Source of the DNA: Meconema thalassinum
Lineage: Eukaryota; Arthropoda; Insecta; Orthoptera; Tettigoniidae
Direction of reading: 5' to 3'
Assembly (NCBI GenBank): GCA_946902985.2
Contig: OX336389.2
Coordinates: 1,015,219,441-1,015,283,440, forward strand
DNA length: 64,000 bases
Each line of letters opens with the position of its first letter. Position 1 is the stretch's first letter. Shown in pieces: positions 1 to 10,189 of this stretch. Both the position numbers and the translations under genes were made by a program. The notes under the pieces are model-generated. The model was not told where the DNA came from, searched no databases, and saw only the letters and a list, made by a program, of their open reading frames with translations.

Positions 1-1171
1 TCTCCTTATATTTCCCAAAAGTTACTTTTTCCCTTTCCCTGGACTGTATCACCTCCCCCCAGAACTTAGCTTTGAATTTATCCCTGAATTCCCTTAAACT
101 ATTCATGTTAGGCCTGTATATTTGGAACCATGCTTTCACATCCCCTTGAAATGAGTTAGACAAGATCTCCAACACTGTTTCCCATTCGACAACCCCGTCG
201 CCTAGATCCTTGCTGAATTTCTTTTCAATGGTTTTTAAAAACTCCATAGGATTGAACTGCCTTGAATTAAATTGTGGCAGACCAGGGTCCCTGAGTAGCA
301 GACCAGATGGCATCACAACCCTTCGACTCATCGGTCGCTCTTTCAACTCTCTCCTGACCTTTATCAGCTCTTCCTGCAGCTTTTCGTTTTTCTCGGTCAA
401 TGCCACCTGCTTCCCTCTCAGACCCTCAATCTCTCCCAACTTATTTTCAACGGCGCCTACTCTATCTAAATATTCCCTCTTATTCCCACTTACAGTGTTG
501 CATATCTCATCACACTTTCCCGTTACATTCTGTACTTCTGCCCTTGAACTAGCTATCTCTGACTTAATTTTCGTTATTTCCACATCTTGCTGATTCTGAT
601 GGCCTTCCATCCCTTCTAGCCTACTTGTGATCCCAGCCTGATTCCCCTGCATTTCTGCCCTGATTTCCTCTCCCTGCTTGCTAATTTTCCCACTTAATTC
701 CAGGTTCATACTCTCCATTCTACTATTAAGAACAGACTTATGGTCCTGTATTTCTTTGCTAAGACACTCTATCCTTGTGTTCGTGGCCCTGTTGCTCTCC
801 TGAATTTCCTTACTTACAAATTCCTTCACTTCTACTATCTGTTTGGTCACTGACTCTACCTTCTCATTTACAGAGCCTACCTGCTCCTTAATTTCCTTAC
901 TCATAGACTCGCCTTGCTTCTTAATCTCTCCTTTTATTTCACTCAGTAGCATTTGGATCAAACTATCGTTCATAACCCCCCCATTTACATTTAAGTTACT
1001 ACCTTCAGCGATCAGCTGCGACTCAGTGGTAACAATAGTAACATATGTTCCCACTGTCTTTTCCACATCTTCCTCACTGCCACTTCCCCCAGTTTCCTGA
1101 TTCCCTGACATTTTACTGTTTGATTTACACACAACCCTTGACCTTAATTCTAAATTGTCTGATGTGGACAT
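1..1171 (-). CDS. Ty3/gypsy-type gag, 5' part, open at the window edge
   Basis: A single reading frame is open on the minus strand from an ATG at 1171 (second in-frame ATG at 1111) to base 1, so at least 390 codons with no stop; the end lies outside the window. The N-terminal two thirds is highly charged and rich in Glu, Lys and Gln with heptad spacing, which suggests a long coiled coil. It is followed by a block around LLLRDPGLPQFNSRQFNP and then ILSNSFQGDVKAWFQ and LREFRDKFKAKFWGE, which resembles the retrotransposon gag (capsid) domain with its conserved AW core. Upstream lie a primer-binding-site-like segment and a probable 5' LTR. The protein would form the particle that packages element RNA. 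The intact frame suggests a young copy. Gag assignment is by motif only; protease, RT and integrase are not in view. Confidence 0.75.
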   Translation of the reverse strand, partial: MSTSDNLELRSRVVCKSNSKMSGNQETGGSGSEEDVEKTVGTYVTIVTTESQLIAEGSNLNVNGGVMNDSLIQMLLSEIKGEIKKQGESMSKEIKEQVGSVNEKVESVTKQIVEVKEFVSKEIQESNRATNTRIECLSKEIQDHKSVLNSRMESMNLELSGKISKQGEEIRAEMQGNQAGITSRLEGMEGHQNQQDVEITKIKSEIASSRAEVQNVTGKCDEICNTVSGNKREYLDRVGAVENKLGEIEGLRGKQVALTEKNEKLQEELIKVRRELKERPMSRRVVMPSGLLLRDPGLPQFNSRQFNPMEFLKTIEKKFSKDLGDGVVEWETVLEILSNSFQGDVKAWFQIYRPNMNSLREFRDKFKAKFWGEVIQSREREKVTFGKYKE

Positions 1172-1276
1172 ACCCCTTAAAACAAAACAAATTACTGTGA
1201 ACCCTAATACTCCTAAGGTGTCTATCGGCTGTGTGCATATGTGCCCTAATGATACCTGCTAGGTTTCCCTACTCTT

Positions 1277-1295
1277 GCCCCACGTTGAGGTGCTA
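1277..1295 (-). promoter_or_regulatory. Primer-binding-site-like segment
   Basis: On the minus strand this reads TAGCACCTCAACGTGGGGC. It shares the block AACGTGGGGC and most of the rest with the tRNA-Lys-type primer binding site used by many retroelements. It sits directly downstream of the proposed LTR end and about 105 nt before the gag ATG, where a PBS belongs. Several mismatches leave the primer identity uncertain. Confidence 0.5.
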
Positions 1296-2603
1296 TGTTG
1301 TTACTTATTACCAGCCCTCCTTGGGCGACTGATTTTAAACTTCCCAAAATCATCCTCCTATTTTTGATCGGAAGTACTTCATCATATACCACACAATTGA
1401 AATGGCAGGGTCGTGGAGTGTTGGACACACATTTGGTCAACCTAACTGGTATCATTTGGGCGTTCAACTATTAGGTGTAATTCCCTATAAAGAAAACTAA
1501 TTATAACCTTCAAAATATATGTATTAATATCAACTTGAAACATATGGCGGGGACTCTCGTCGAACAGACTATGGTTTCCTCTCTTCAATTCTCCTCGGCA
1601 ATGACGAAAACATGTGACCCAAAATGAATGTTGGAATATAAAGATGTTTGTTACTCACTCATCGACGATCTAGCAGATAATCTACGAGACATGCTCGATA
1701 GATCAGTTCTCCCCAGCATTTCTAAGATTTTCCACACGTGGTTTGAGGTTAGAGATGTTTACTGGTTTACATAGCCACATCTCGGCGAGAGAAATGAATG
1801 TGCTTCCGTACCCAACTTGAATTGTGCTAACAGAGATAACATCGTTGTGATTTGTAGCCGTTTCGAGTACTTTCGAAAGCCATGCTTTCAACAAAACTGT
1901 TTCTCCAAATAGGCCTACGCCAAATTACGAGAACGCGACCTTTCCAATCAGACGCTACAATAGAAGTGAAGCCTCGCTCCACACGAAAAACCCCACCTCT
2001 CATCTTGTAAACACATGTTTTCGTCTTTCTCCGCCAGGGTCATGATACCCTCCAACCCATACAAAATACACCAATAATCTCGAACCCATGTATATTTCTT
2101 ACGACTCATGGCGCGAAACTCTTCTCTGACGTCAGAATCTTACACAATTTATACAAAGCTTTCTTCAAGACAAGGGAAGTTATTCTCGGCCCAATCTAAA
2201 TTTGGCCTATAGTTTCCTGCTGTTGCAACATCTTGTAGCTTGCCTACACAATCCGCTGTCTTGTATACTGACATCTCCCATACAAATTAAATGAAATATT
2301 CCTGACTGAGTCCCCGAGATACACAAGATATATATACACTAAATAAAATGAAATCCTACAACCTAAATGATGATGATGAACAAGAAAAGAAATGGTATGA
2401 ACAAATTACCCTAACCTGACTTCTCTTGCAGTCAACCAAATAAGGGTTTGGGAACATTGTGACCGGAACAGTCACAGTGTGTGCACTGTGTATGTTTGTG
2501 GACTGCAATAAAATTATATTTCGTTAAAGGAACAATTGTGTTTGTGCTTTTCGCCCACCGTAATCCAGTTAACGTAAGTGCCACTAGGGGGTGGCACGTA
2601 ACA
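1296..2603 (-). mobile_element. Probable 5' LTR of the Ty3/gypsy-type element
   Basis: Read on the minus strand the segment begins TGTTACGTGCCACCCCCTAG at 2603 and ends GTAACAACA at 1296, immediately before the PBS-like segment. The short inverted ends TGTTAC/GTAACA and the position relative to PBS and gag support a 1.3-kb LTR. The second LTR is outside the window, so the ends are inferred and not confirmed by a matching copy. No credible long ORF is seen inside. Confidence 0.5.
2578..2603. promoter_or_regulatory. 7-bp-stem hairpin with CTCF-like core at the LTR tip
   Basis: GTGCCAC TAGGGG GTGGCAC forms a perfect 7-bp stem with a 6-nt loop at the outer end of the proposed LTR. The string CCACTAGGGGG is close to the animal CTCF core motif. 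Whether any protein binds it cannot be told from sequence. Confidence 0.35.
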
Positions 2604-2903
2604 ATATTAATAACTTTTTAACAGTATTATTCATAAGTCTAAACAAACAATTTGTTGTAGTCAGCGTAACCGCAGGCTTCGTAAAGAGGTTAGTAGACCA
2701 GTGCGTATACCATTTTTGAACAGCTGACTGCGGCTGACTGTGTAGCGTTGGGGTCTGCGCTGCTAGCGCTGGCCAAGAGCGGGGCGCGCTTCAATTCGGT
2801 CAGTGATAACACTATGTATTCTATTCGGCATGACAAGAGGAAAGAAAGAAGGAAAAGGGATTGTTAAAATTGGAGATGTAGAAGAGCACTTCAAATATTT
2901 ACG

Positions 2904-3066
2904 AAAGGAAGAAGGAAGATTGTAGTTTAACGTGACCTTTTTGCGTGGAATCCAAACCACAGGACAGGGCATTTCACTTTGAAAATCTTACATGCATTGA
3001 CCGGGAATCGAACCTAGTCCGCCTTGGTGAGAGGCAGACAGCTTGACTGCTGAGCCACCACACCCC
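2904..3066 (-). repeat. tRNA-derived SINE, family 1, copy a
   Basis: On the minus strand a tRNA-like head contains an A-box-like TGGCTCAGCAGT and a perfect B box GGTTCGATTCC, so it carries an internal RNA polymerase III promoter. A body shared with the copies at 14957-15130 and 49798-49998 follows, ending in a GGAA-rich tail. It would be mobilised in trans by a LINE. The head is not a functional tRNA: no cloverleaf acceptor stem is evident. Confidence 0.75.
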
Positions 3067-3124
3067 ACAAAATAGTTAGGAAGTGAATTCATGGAGATCA
3101 ACAAGAGAATATAATGTGGGAGTG

Positions 3125-3290
3125 TTTTCTATCATCAGGTTTGGAGTTTAATTTGGGATAAAGACATACCACTAAAGGCTAAAGAAGTGATGTACAAGAC
3201 CTAATACTTACCAATAATGACGTATGGAGCAGAAACTTGGCCAATGACGAGGAGAGATGAAAGTAGAATACAGGCATAATCCAAATTGCG
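3125..3290 (+). pseudogene. LINE-D-like reverse transcriptase C-terminal scrap
   Basis: Plus-strand translation gives IWDKDIPLKAKEVMYKT, a stop, then PIMTYGAETWPMTRRDESRI. This aligns with the LINE-D protein around its TYASETWTMKKRDISRIQAG segment at 59.6-60.8 kb. It is about 50 residues, interrupted and non-functional. Confidence 0.6.
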
Positions 3291-3397
3291 CAATTAAAAT
3301 GCAACTTGGTAAGAAAGAAGTACTATATAAGGGACTAGCAGTAGTGCCTGGCTTCGCCCAGTGGATTTATTTGTTTTATGGATGATAATGAATACTA

Positions 3398-3762
3398 CAG
3401 GCCGGACGTTTGTTTTAGATGATTGCCCTTGACCTTGAAGCCTGCGGGTGAGCCTACACACACTCACTCTCTCACCCTATCACTTCAAACTTGTCACCAC
3501 CGATCTGATGTAATGGAATTTCAGACTTGAGCAGACAGTACAGTCCACTTCGAAGTATTGTGTGGCACGGAAGTACACGTTACGTAGTTACGAACAGAAC
3601 GTCATTATATTTGCCAATGACTGTACTCCTATCAGTGGTGTGAAAAAGCTTTGTCAATCATCGGACCGCAGTGGGCAGCTGATAACAACACAGGTACTGT
3701 AGTAACTCGCCTCCAGGCTTCCATTAAGATTTTTCACTCGTCTAAAACAAACGTCCGGCCTG
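3398..3762. mobile_element. MITE with TA target site (Tc1/mariner-type)
   Basis: Terminal inverted repeats begin CAGGCCGGACGTTTGTTTTA (3398) and are mirrored exactly at 3741-3762. It is flanked by TA on both sides (3396-3397, 3763-3764). Removing the element plus one TA reproduces the unoccupied sequence seen in the related repeat near 61520-61540. About 365 bp, no transposase, so it must be moved in trans. The TA duplication points to the Tc1/mariner superfamily; the TIR itself is not one I recognise. Confidence 0.7.
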
Positions 3763-4164
3763 TACTACAGAACATGATACTTAAACTACCAGAAAAGAAA
3801 TATTTTTTAAAATATAACTTGTTGTGGTGGTGGTGGTTGTAGTGGGGGTGATAAGCAGTACAGTAAAATGGACATAACATTTAGGTCATTTTCCCTTAAT
3901 GATAATAATGATAATAATGAATAGGGAAACGGCTATTTACTAACTACAGCACTGACACATGTAATTTACAAACAAATTTCTAAAAATGATTAGAAAGAGG
4001 AGTAAGTGAAATAAAAGACACGGCCTAGGGCCTACATCTCTTTTTCTGTTAGAAATGTAGAGACCAATAGTGTCATCTTTTGTCGCATAGCGCCATAGGA
4101 AAATAATCAGAACACTTTGGAAAACTTTGGCTGTCCCTAGCTCCTGAGGTAGCAATAGTATCAT

Positions 4165-4458
4165 TTATCGCCACATAGTGCTCATCGATAAGTTTCGGAA
4201 TAAATCAAGGTAAATTTGAAAGCACCAACGCTTATTGCTGCTGATAACCTCAATGAATTGCACCAACACCATTGCACTTATACAGAGGCATAATATGTTC
4301 ATGATGATAACTGTTTTAAGGGGCCTAAGAAATCTTTTTGCACTCATTACTCCCCGTGACTGCAAATTATAAGCAGCGCAAGATTTAACTATTTTCGCAA
4401 TTCTGCACCAGAATACTGGTAGGGGCGATGTGATACAGCCCCAATTGCCAGTCAGCAA
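4165..4458. other. No supported gene; partial tail-hairpin similarity
   Basis: Nothing convincingly coding is present. Near 4297-4330 the string ATGATAACTGTTTTAAGGGG resembles the terminal segment of element M (see 24835), suggesting a decayed insertion of that tail. Confidence 0.35.
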
Positions 4459-4555
4459 TAGACTTATTAAAATACTCTTACAGTTACACTACTACGGACA
4501 TGAATGGTTCTAGGGCCTTAATACGTGGCTTTCAAGGTCAGTTTGTTTGTTATTC

Positions 4556-4975
4556 TAAATGTAGGGAATGGAGAGCGTTGTCCATAATATCAAGTGGACA
4601 GTGTTACCAGCAGGGTTTCAAAGTATATGTAAAATTTGGTGCAATTAGGAGGAACGGTGTGGATTTGTGATAAAAGGCCTAAATGCAGGGAATGGAGTGG
4701 TCTGTCTGAAATTTCATGCGGACAGTGTTACTCGCAGGGTTCCAAAGGGTAAGTATACACGTTTTGGTTCAGATCGGTGAAACGGTGTAGATTTGTGTCA
4801 AAGGGCCTAAATTCAGGGAATGGAGTGGTCTGTCCGAAATTTAAAGTGGACAGTGTTACCCGCAGTATTCCAAAGGGTATGTATACAAATTTTGGTTCAG
4901 ATCGGTGAAACGGTGCAGATTTGTGTCAAAGGGCCTAAATGCAGGGAATGGAGGGGTCTGTCCGAAATTTAACAT
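4556..4975 (+). repeat. 128-bp tandem repeat, about 3.3 units
   Basis: Units start at about 4556, 4681, 4809 and 4937, each with AGGGAATGGAG near the start followed by a GGACAGTGTTAC block and TTGGTTCAGATCGGTGAAAC. The period between the last three is 128 bp; the first unit is more diverged. It lies inside the dispersed repeat that ends at about 5102. No coding capacity. Confidence 0.75.
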
Positions 4976-5363
4976 AGCCTAAACTATTCCTCTTGATTCT
5001 GGCTATCATATACAAAAAGAATTTTTCGAATCTGACTGGTAGTTCCAGAGATTAGCGCGTTTAAACACACAAACTCTTCAGCTTTATTATATTAGTATAG
5101 ATTTCGCTCACATAAGCTATAAGAATTACATGACTGATGCAAAACACAGTGACCATCTTGATCATAAAAATAAATAAGTATATACAGTATATTAGGTTGG
5201 TGCATAAGTCCGTAGTGTTTTTGTTTTGCTTGTTGGTATTCCGGTTGCTATGGTTTTATTTATCGACAGTCATTGTTGCTTTGTAGTTCAATGCTTGTTC
5301 TTGAGTTTACATATTGAAGTTTTGTATTTGCAGATAGTTAGTGGAGCCGTGGACGCTAGCAAA

Positions 5364-6591
5364 TGGAGTCCCAAGTGGAGAAATTGGAACATTTCCGACA
5401 TATTCTTCTCATTGAATTCAATAGAGGGACGAAAGCAGCGGAGGTGGCCAGAAACATTTGCGCCGTATATGGGGACAATGCTGTTGGATAGAGCTCGGCA
5501 AAGTGGTATTCTCGTTTTGAGATGGGTCGTTTTGATCTTAGTGACTCCCCACATTCAGGAAGGCCGTCGGAATTTGATGAAGATCGTTTAAATCAGTGGT
5601 TCTTAACTGGTGGTCCGCTAGTGCATCGGGAATGGTCCACCAGCACATATAAGAAAGTGGCCAAAAATGGGGATTTCGAAAACGATGTGCGTTGAATGAG
5701 AATCGTCCGAATGTATTCGCGGCGATGACTATCAGGTTTTGAATTGAAATATCTTTAAAACAAGTGTTATTGAGGAAGGGTTATACAACTAATAAGGTGT
5801 ATTGGGGGGAGGAGGGGTGAGGGATGGGGGGTCCGTACATGATTCAATTACAGGTCCAGTGGTCCGCACTGGCAAATGTGATGAACTGTGATCATTCCAC
5901 CATTGTGCAACATTTGCATTCAATGGGTAAGGTTCAAAAATCCGGTGTATGGGTACCGCATGCTCCAAGCCAAAATCACAAAAATCAGCGGCTGGCCATA
6001 TGTGCATCTCTGCTTGCTCGTTATCGATTGGCTAGTGAACACCATCGACCATTCTTATCCTGTATCGTTACTGGTGACGAGAAATGGTGTCTTTTCGCTA
6101 ACATAAGGAGAAGAAAGGAATGGTTAAGCCCAAACAAAAAAAGCAACTCCCCATACAACGACCTGTGCGCATCAACAAAAGATAATATTATGCATCAGGT
6201 GGAACACCGACGATGTGCTGTACTACGAATTGCTTCCTCGAGGTGTTGACATTTAATGCCAACAACTGAGAAGTCTTGCAGATACAATCCAAGAAAATCA
6301 ACCAGCAAGACTGCGTGAAGTGATGCTCCTCCATGATAACGCCTGCTCGCACTCTGCTAACCTGATAAATGCACTATACACGAGTTGGGCTGGGAAATCA
6401 TTCCACACGCACCTTATTCGCCCGATCTTGCGCCCTCAGATTTTCACCTTTTCCGCTCTCTATCGAACAACCTTCAAGGTACTTCCCTTCCGATTGAAGA
6501 TGTGTTCCAAACTTGGCTTGACAAATTCTTCAACTCAAAACCACGTGATTTCTACAAGCGTGGAATCGAAAAATTACCACAGCATTGGTAG
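5364..6591 (+). pseudogene. Mariner transposase (broken)
   Basis: The frame starts MESQVEKLEHFRHILL at 5364 and continues through the N-terminal helix-turn-helix (FNRGTKAAEVARNICAVYGD, later SDSPHSGRPSEFDEDR). It is stopped by a TAG at about 5489 and interrupted by foreign DNA at about 5591-5850. It resumes with NCDHSTIVQHLHSMGKV, then VTGDEKW (first catalytic Asp), LLHDNACSH (second Asp) and, in another frame, YSPDLAPSDFHLF (third Asp), consistent with a D,D34D mariner catalytic triad. A live enzyme would cut and paste the element at TA sites. Here the stop, insertion and at least two frameshifts remove all activity. Confidence 0.9.
5591..5850 (+). repeat. hAT-like MITE fragment inside the mariner
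   Basis: Sequence beginning CAGTGGTTCTTAACTGGTGG, a start typical of Charlie-type hAT MITEs, interrupts the transposase frame. It carries a G-rich stretch at 5804-5830. No matching inverted end was found on the right, so the insert is truncated or rearranged. The right boundary is set only by where mariner similarity resumes. Confidence 0.45.
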
Positions 6592-6610
6592 ACTGTTGTA
6601 GATGAGTGAA

Positions 6611-6740
6611 GGAGAATATGTTACTGATGATTAACTTCTCTCTGATGTGTTTAATGAACTTATAATCGTGATGTGGAGAATATGTTACTGATGATTAACT
6701 TCTCTCTGACGTGTTGAATGAACTTATAATCGTGATGTGG
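6611..6740 (+). repeat. 64-bp tandem duplication in the mariner 3' region
   Basis: The segment starting GGAGAATATGTTACTGATGA at 6611 recurs at 6675 with two substitutions. It lies between the end of the transposase and the right TIR, so it arose within the element or after insertion. Confidence 0.85.
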
Positions 6741-6962
6741 ATAAACTTATGAAAAACGCTATGGACTTATGCACCAACCCAATATATTAAAGCTAGAATA
6801 ACTAAAATTCGTAATAAAGTAGAACCGTATATATGGCTTTGTATAACCAGGGCAAAACAACACCCTCGACCACATATTCAAGATTACGGTTAAGCGTACT
6901 ATTAAGACATCAAAATTCAACAACAGAGGATCCATTTTCGTAATGAACACAAAACTTTTTAA

Positions 6963-9275
6963 CCCTGGAGGGGGCGCATCACGGTCTTTTCGACCGGGTG
7001 CCGAGATAAATGTTTATAGTTCTTAACGTAGTGGGCCGTTAGTTTCCATCCCCTCAGTACCTTACATTGGACTCATCCACTGTCAGTGTGCACCAACAGT
7101 TCACCCCTCCAGCTCCTCAGTTTCAGCCAGAGTGCATTGTTTAACGGACCCGGTCTAAACCTTCTGGCGAGCCCCATGACGTATGCGTGTTTATGAGTTA
7201 AGTTTTACTTTTATTTTTCAGTTAATCTAGTGGGAAAGTGTTAATTTTCTTTTGTTTTCGTGTAAATTGTGCCTTCATATATACTGAAACTAAACACACG
7301 ATGGATAGAAACAGGGAACGAGAAATTGAAAGACTTTTAGAAAGTGGCAAGAGAAGAGAGAACTGAAAATCCAGGGACAGTTAGGCGCCAATTGTTTATC
7401 TACGAACCTGCTGTTGAAGCAATTGATGAACTTGCATCGGATGATGACCTCGAAGACGAGCTTCAAATACAAGAAGAAGGTTCCACTTCAGAGGAATCTG
7501 CTAACGAAGAGGAGCAAGTTGAGTGCCAAGGACCTCAGTATATCGGAAAAGACAATGTAACAACTTGGACTGTCCACTGCCCTCAGTGGCATAGAAATAC
7601 GAGAACGCCTGCACGAAATATAGTAAGATGCTTACTTGGGGCGACGTGGCACAATCCAAACTCGCCGATAGAATCATGGAAATTATTAGTAACTGACGAA
7701 GTGTTGGACGACATCGTAAGATTTACTAACCAACGTATTGCAAAGGTACGACCTGGGTATTCGAAGCAAAGTGATGCCGCGACACAAGTAGGAGTGAGAT
7801 GGAGGCATTTTTTGGCCTTCTGTATTTGGCGGGGGTCTACAATGCAGCTCTTTTGAACCTAATGGATTTATGGGGAACTGACGGGTTTGGGATTGAGATC
7901 TTCAGAACCACCATGAACATAAAACGATTTAAATTTCTAATATGAACCATAAGATTTTATGACGCCACAACACGCAGGCAGCGGAGATTATTAGACAAGC
8001 TCGCCCCAATTTGAGACATTTTTGAAAACGTGGTACAGAAATGCAAGACTAGTTTCTCTGTGAGTGAGTACTTGACCGTCGATGAAATGTTGGAGGCATT
8101 TAGGGGACGGTGTGCCTTTAGGTAATATATAAAGAACAAGCCAGCCAAATATGGCATCAAGGTGTATTCTTTAGCATGCGCAAAGACATTTTACACGGTC
8201 AATATGGAGGTTTACGCAGGAAAGCAACCCGAGGGTCCTTTCAAGACTGATAATTCAGGACTTGCAGTTGTCAAGAGGATGATAGTACCCGTCAGTGGTA
8301 CAGGGCAGTCAATAACTACTGATAACTGGTATACTTCCATCCCTCTTGCGGAGACCCTGTTGAAAGACCATAGTCTAACATTAGTAGGAACTCTCAGAAA
8401 AAAACAAAAAGGAGATCCCTCCTGCTCTTATCGGAAGAGGAAAGCCAGTAAATTCCAGCATCTTTGCCTTCTGAGAAAACCTAACAATGGTGGCTTATAC
8501 TCCAAAGAAAAACAAAGTTGTGATTCTAATTTCGAGCATGCACGACAATGATGACATCGATCCCGAATCCGGAGATGCTTCCAAGCCATACATCATGACA
8601 TTCTATAATTCAACTAAGTGTGGTGTTGATGTAGTTGATCAGTATAAGGGGCGTTACACTGTTTCACGCACAAGCAACCGTTGGCCAATGACTTTGCTTT
8701 TTACTATCTTGAACATAACAGGAATTAATTCGTATATTATTTACAAGCATGCAAAAGGTAACACAGGCGTAGCTATTTGAAAGAACTAAGCCAACAATTA
8801 TGTATTAGATATTTGCAAGAACACAGTGCTATTCCAACTCTCCCTACAGGGCTCAAAAGAAACATTCGCCAAGTTTTGGGAATGCCTGAAGAAGACTCCT
8901 CTGCAGTTCTACACGAACTGGAAGGATCTGGAAGAACTGGAAGAAAAACCGAAAAACCAAGACTAGATGCCGCATTTGCCACCGACATATCTGCAAAGAG
9001 CACTCGGTAGTGACATGTATTCGGTGCTCTACGGAAGATAAAGAATCTAGTGATGACGCTGAATGAACACCTACTGGAGAATTAAAGGTCTCACATACAA
9101 TCATTTTTATTGTTTAAATGACTTTGAGCATTATTTATACGTTGGTTCATTATTATTTACTTGTTTTGTAACAATAAAAATAGTTTTTGCGTCATTTGTG
9201 TTATTTTTTCGCGACCCGGTCGAAAACACCGTGCGCGCCTCCTCACGTGATTATTCTTTCGCGCCCTCTCCAGGG
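6963..9275 (+). mobile_element. piggyBac transposon, TTAA-flanked relic
   Basis: TTAA occurs at 6959-6962 and 9276-9279. The ends are CCCTGGAGGGGGCGC on the left and the inverse of CCCTGGAGAGGGCGC on the right. Further in, both ends share TTTTCGACCGGGT; on the right this block lies about 30 bp further from the tip, so the left end looks shortened. Exact TTAA flanks and the enclosed transposase make the superfamily call firm. Length 2.3 kb is normal for an autonomous piggyBac. Confidence 0.93.
7301..9064 (+). pseudogene. piggyBac transposase (frameshifted)
   Basis: The likely start is ATG at 7301 (MDRNREREIERLLESGKRRE), after which a frameshift or stop occurs at about 7366. The acidic N-terminal region and the block around VTTWTVHCPQWHRNTRTPAR follow, then the catalytic region with several stops (YLTVDEMLEAFRGRC, TTDNWYTSIPL, YNSTKCGVDVVDQYKGRY) that contains the three expected aspartates. 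The C-terminus ends with a cysteine-rich zinc-binding stretch (ICKEHSVVTCIRCSTEDK) near 8990-9045. Function when intact: excision and insertion at TTAA. Multiple stops and frameshifts make this copy dead. Confidence 0.9.
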
Positions 9276-9279
9276 TTAA

Positions 9280-10189
9280 GAGAGGCGTATCATATAAGGG
9301 ATAGTCATAAGACTATTACACTACAAATGGCATACAGCCACAGTCTTTAGATTGTAAGATATTAAGATTGATAATCCACTATTACAGTTACAATGACTAA
9401 ACGCAGCAAGTAGGTAGGCTCTCCCGAAGCCACAAGATCCACGATTCTATACATTTAAGATGTTGGAATCAATTCCTCCGATAGCAATAGCCAAATTACA
9501 ATGAAACTTAGTAAACGAGGAGTCTTACATAGGATGCAACTCTCAACGTTCATCACAAGAACATTCAACTGTGAATTTTGCTGTTGCTATTCGTGTTGAC
9601 CGACTGAAAAGCACCAAACTTTTGTTTTGCTCATATAAGGAGATTTCCTTCCAAGGCTCATGACCACTTTATTCACATATTAATACATTTCGATATGACC
9701 AAGGAAGTGTGTGACGGATTAGCAAATTTACAATTCTTGTTGTTATTATTAATGTGAACCATTCCCATGCATATTACTCTACTCACTGCACTGACTGTAA
9801 ATGTCATTAATATGTGACCATCTAGTATGCTTCAAGATGTGTAATAGCAGGAATTTACTTTTGGGTAGAGGTGGTGGGCCTGCGGATTAAAGTGGTGTCA
9901 ATTTCGAAGCCTAGTAGCAGGTCAGTGGGCAACATGAGTTTAATTCTATAGTTGGCCACCCTAATTCAACAAAATCACAATGCAATTACAATAAGGACAA
10001 GAGTTACAACAATACCCATACATTCAAGAGAAAGTAGGTTATATATTCTGTACTGAAAATCTTGTTTTTTTTAAATTAGTACTGAACCCTTAATATGTGG
10101 ACATATTAAAGATTCTTAAGTTTTATTTCATTCTACATGGGAAGCCACTGACAGTCAAGACATGGTGTTCACAGAATTTTCAATGTCAA
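9280..10189. other. No gene seen
   Basis: AT-rich sequence with scattered stops in all frames; nothing recognised. Confidence 0.6.

Larger units (their letters stand above)
3343..5102 (+). repeat. Dispersed repeat with CTTCGCCC head and degenerate end
   Basis: It starts with a segment (CTAGCAGTAGTGCC then GGCTTCGCCC) repeated near-identically at 61467-61550. The far end reads CTTTATTATATTAGTATAGA, a style of terminus common in arthropod non-LTR remnants. The interior holds a MITE (3398-3762), a (TGG)n tract near 3822-3838 and a 128-bp tandem repeat. No coding frame survives, so the family is unassigned. The outer limits are approximate. Confidence 0.4.
5192..6782 (+). mobile_element. Mariner transposon, complete ends, dead transposase
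   Basis: Left end TTAGGTTGGTGCATAAGTCC and right end (reverse complement TTGGGTTGGTGCATAAGTCC) form TIRs of about 31 bp with three mismatches. TA lies immediately outside both ends (5190-5191, 6783-6784). Without an internal insertion of about 260 bp the element would be the canonical 1.3 kb. The TIR start is typical of the cecropia/mellifera group of mariners. A 64-bp tandem duplication sits between the transposase and the right end. Confidence 0.9.

Noticed and set aside
1246..1894. Small minus-strand ORFs in the LTR (73 and 63 codons)
   Set aside because: Short, without recognisable similarity, and lying inside the proposed LTR/leader.
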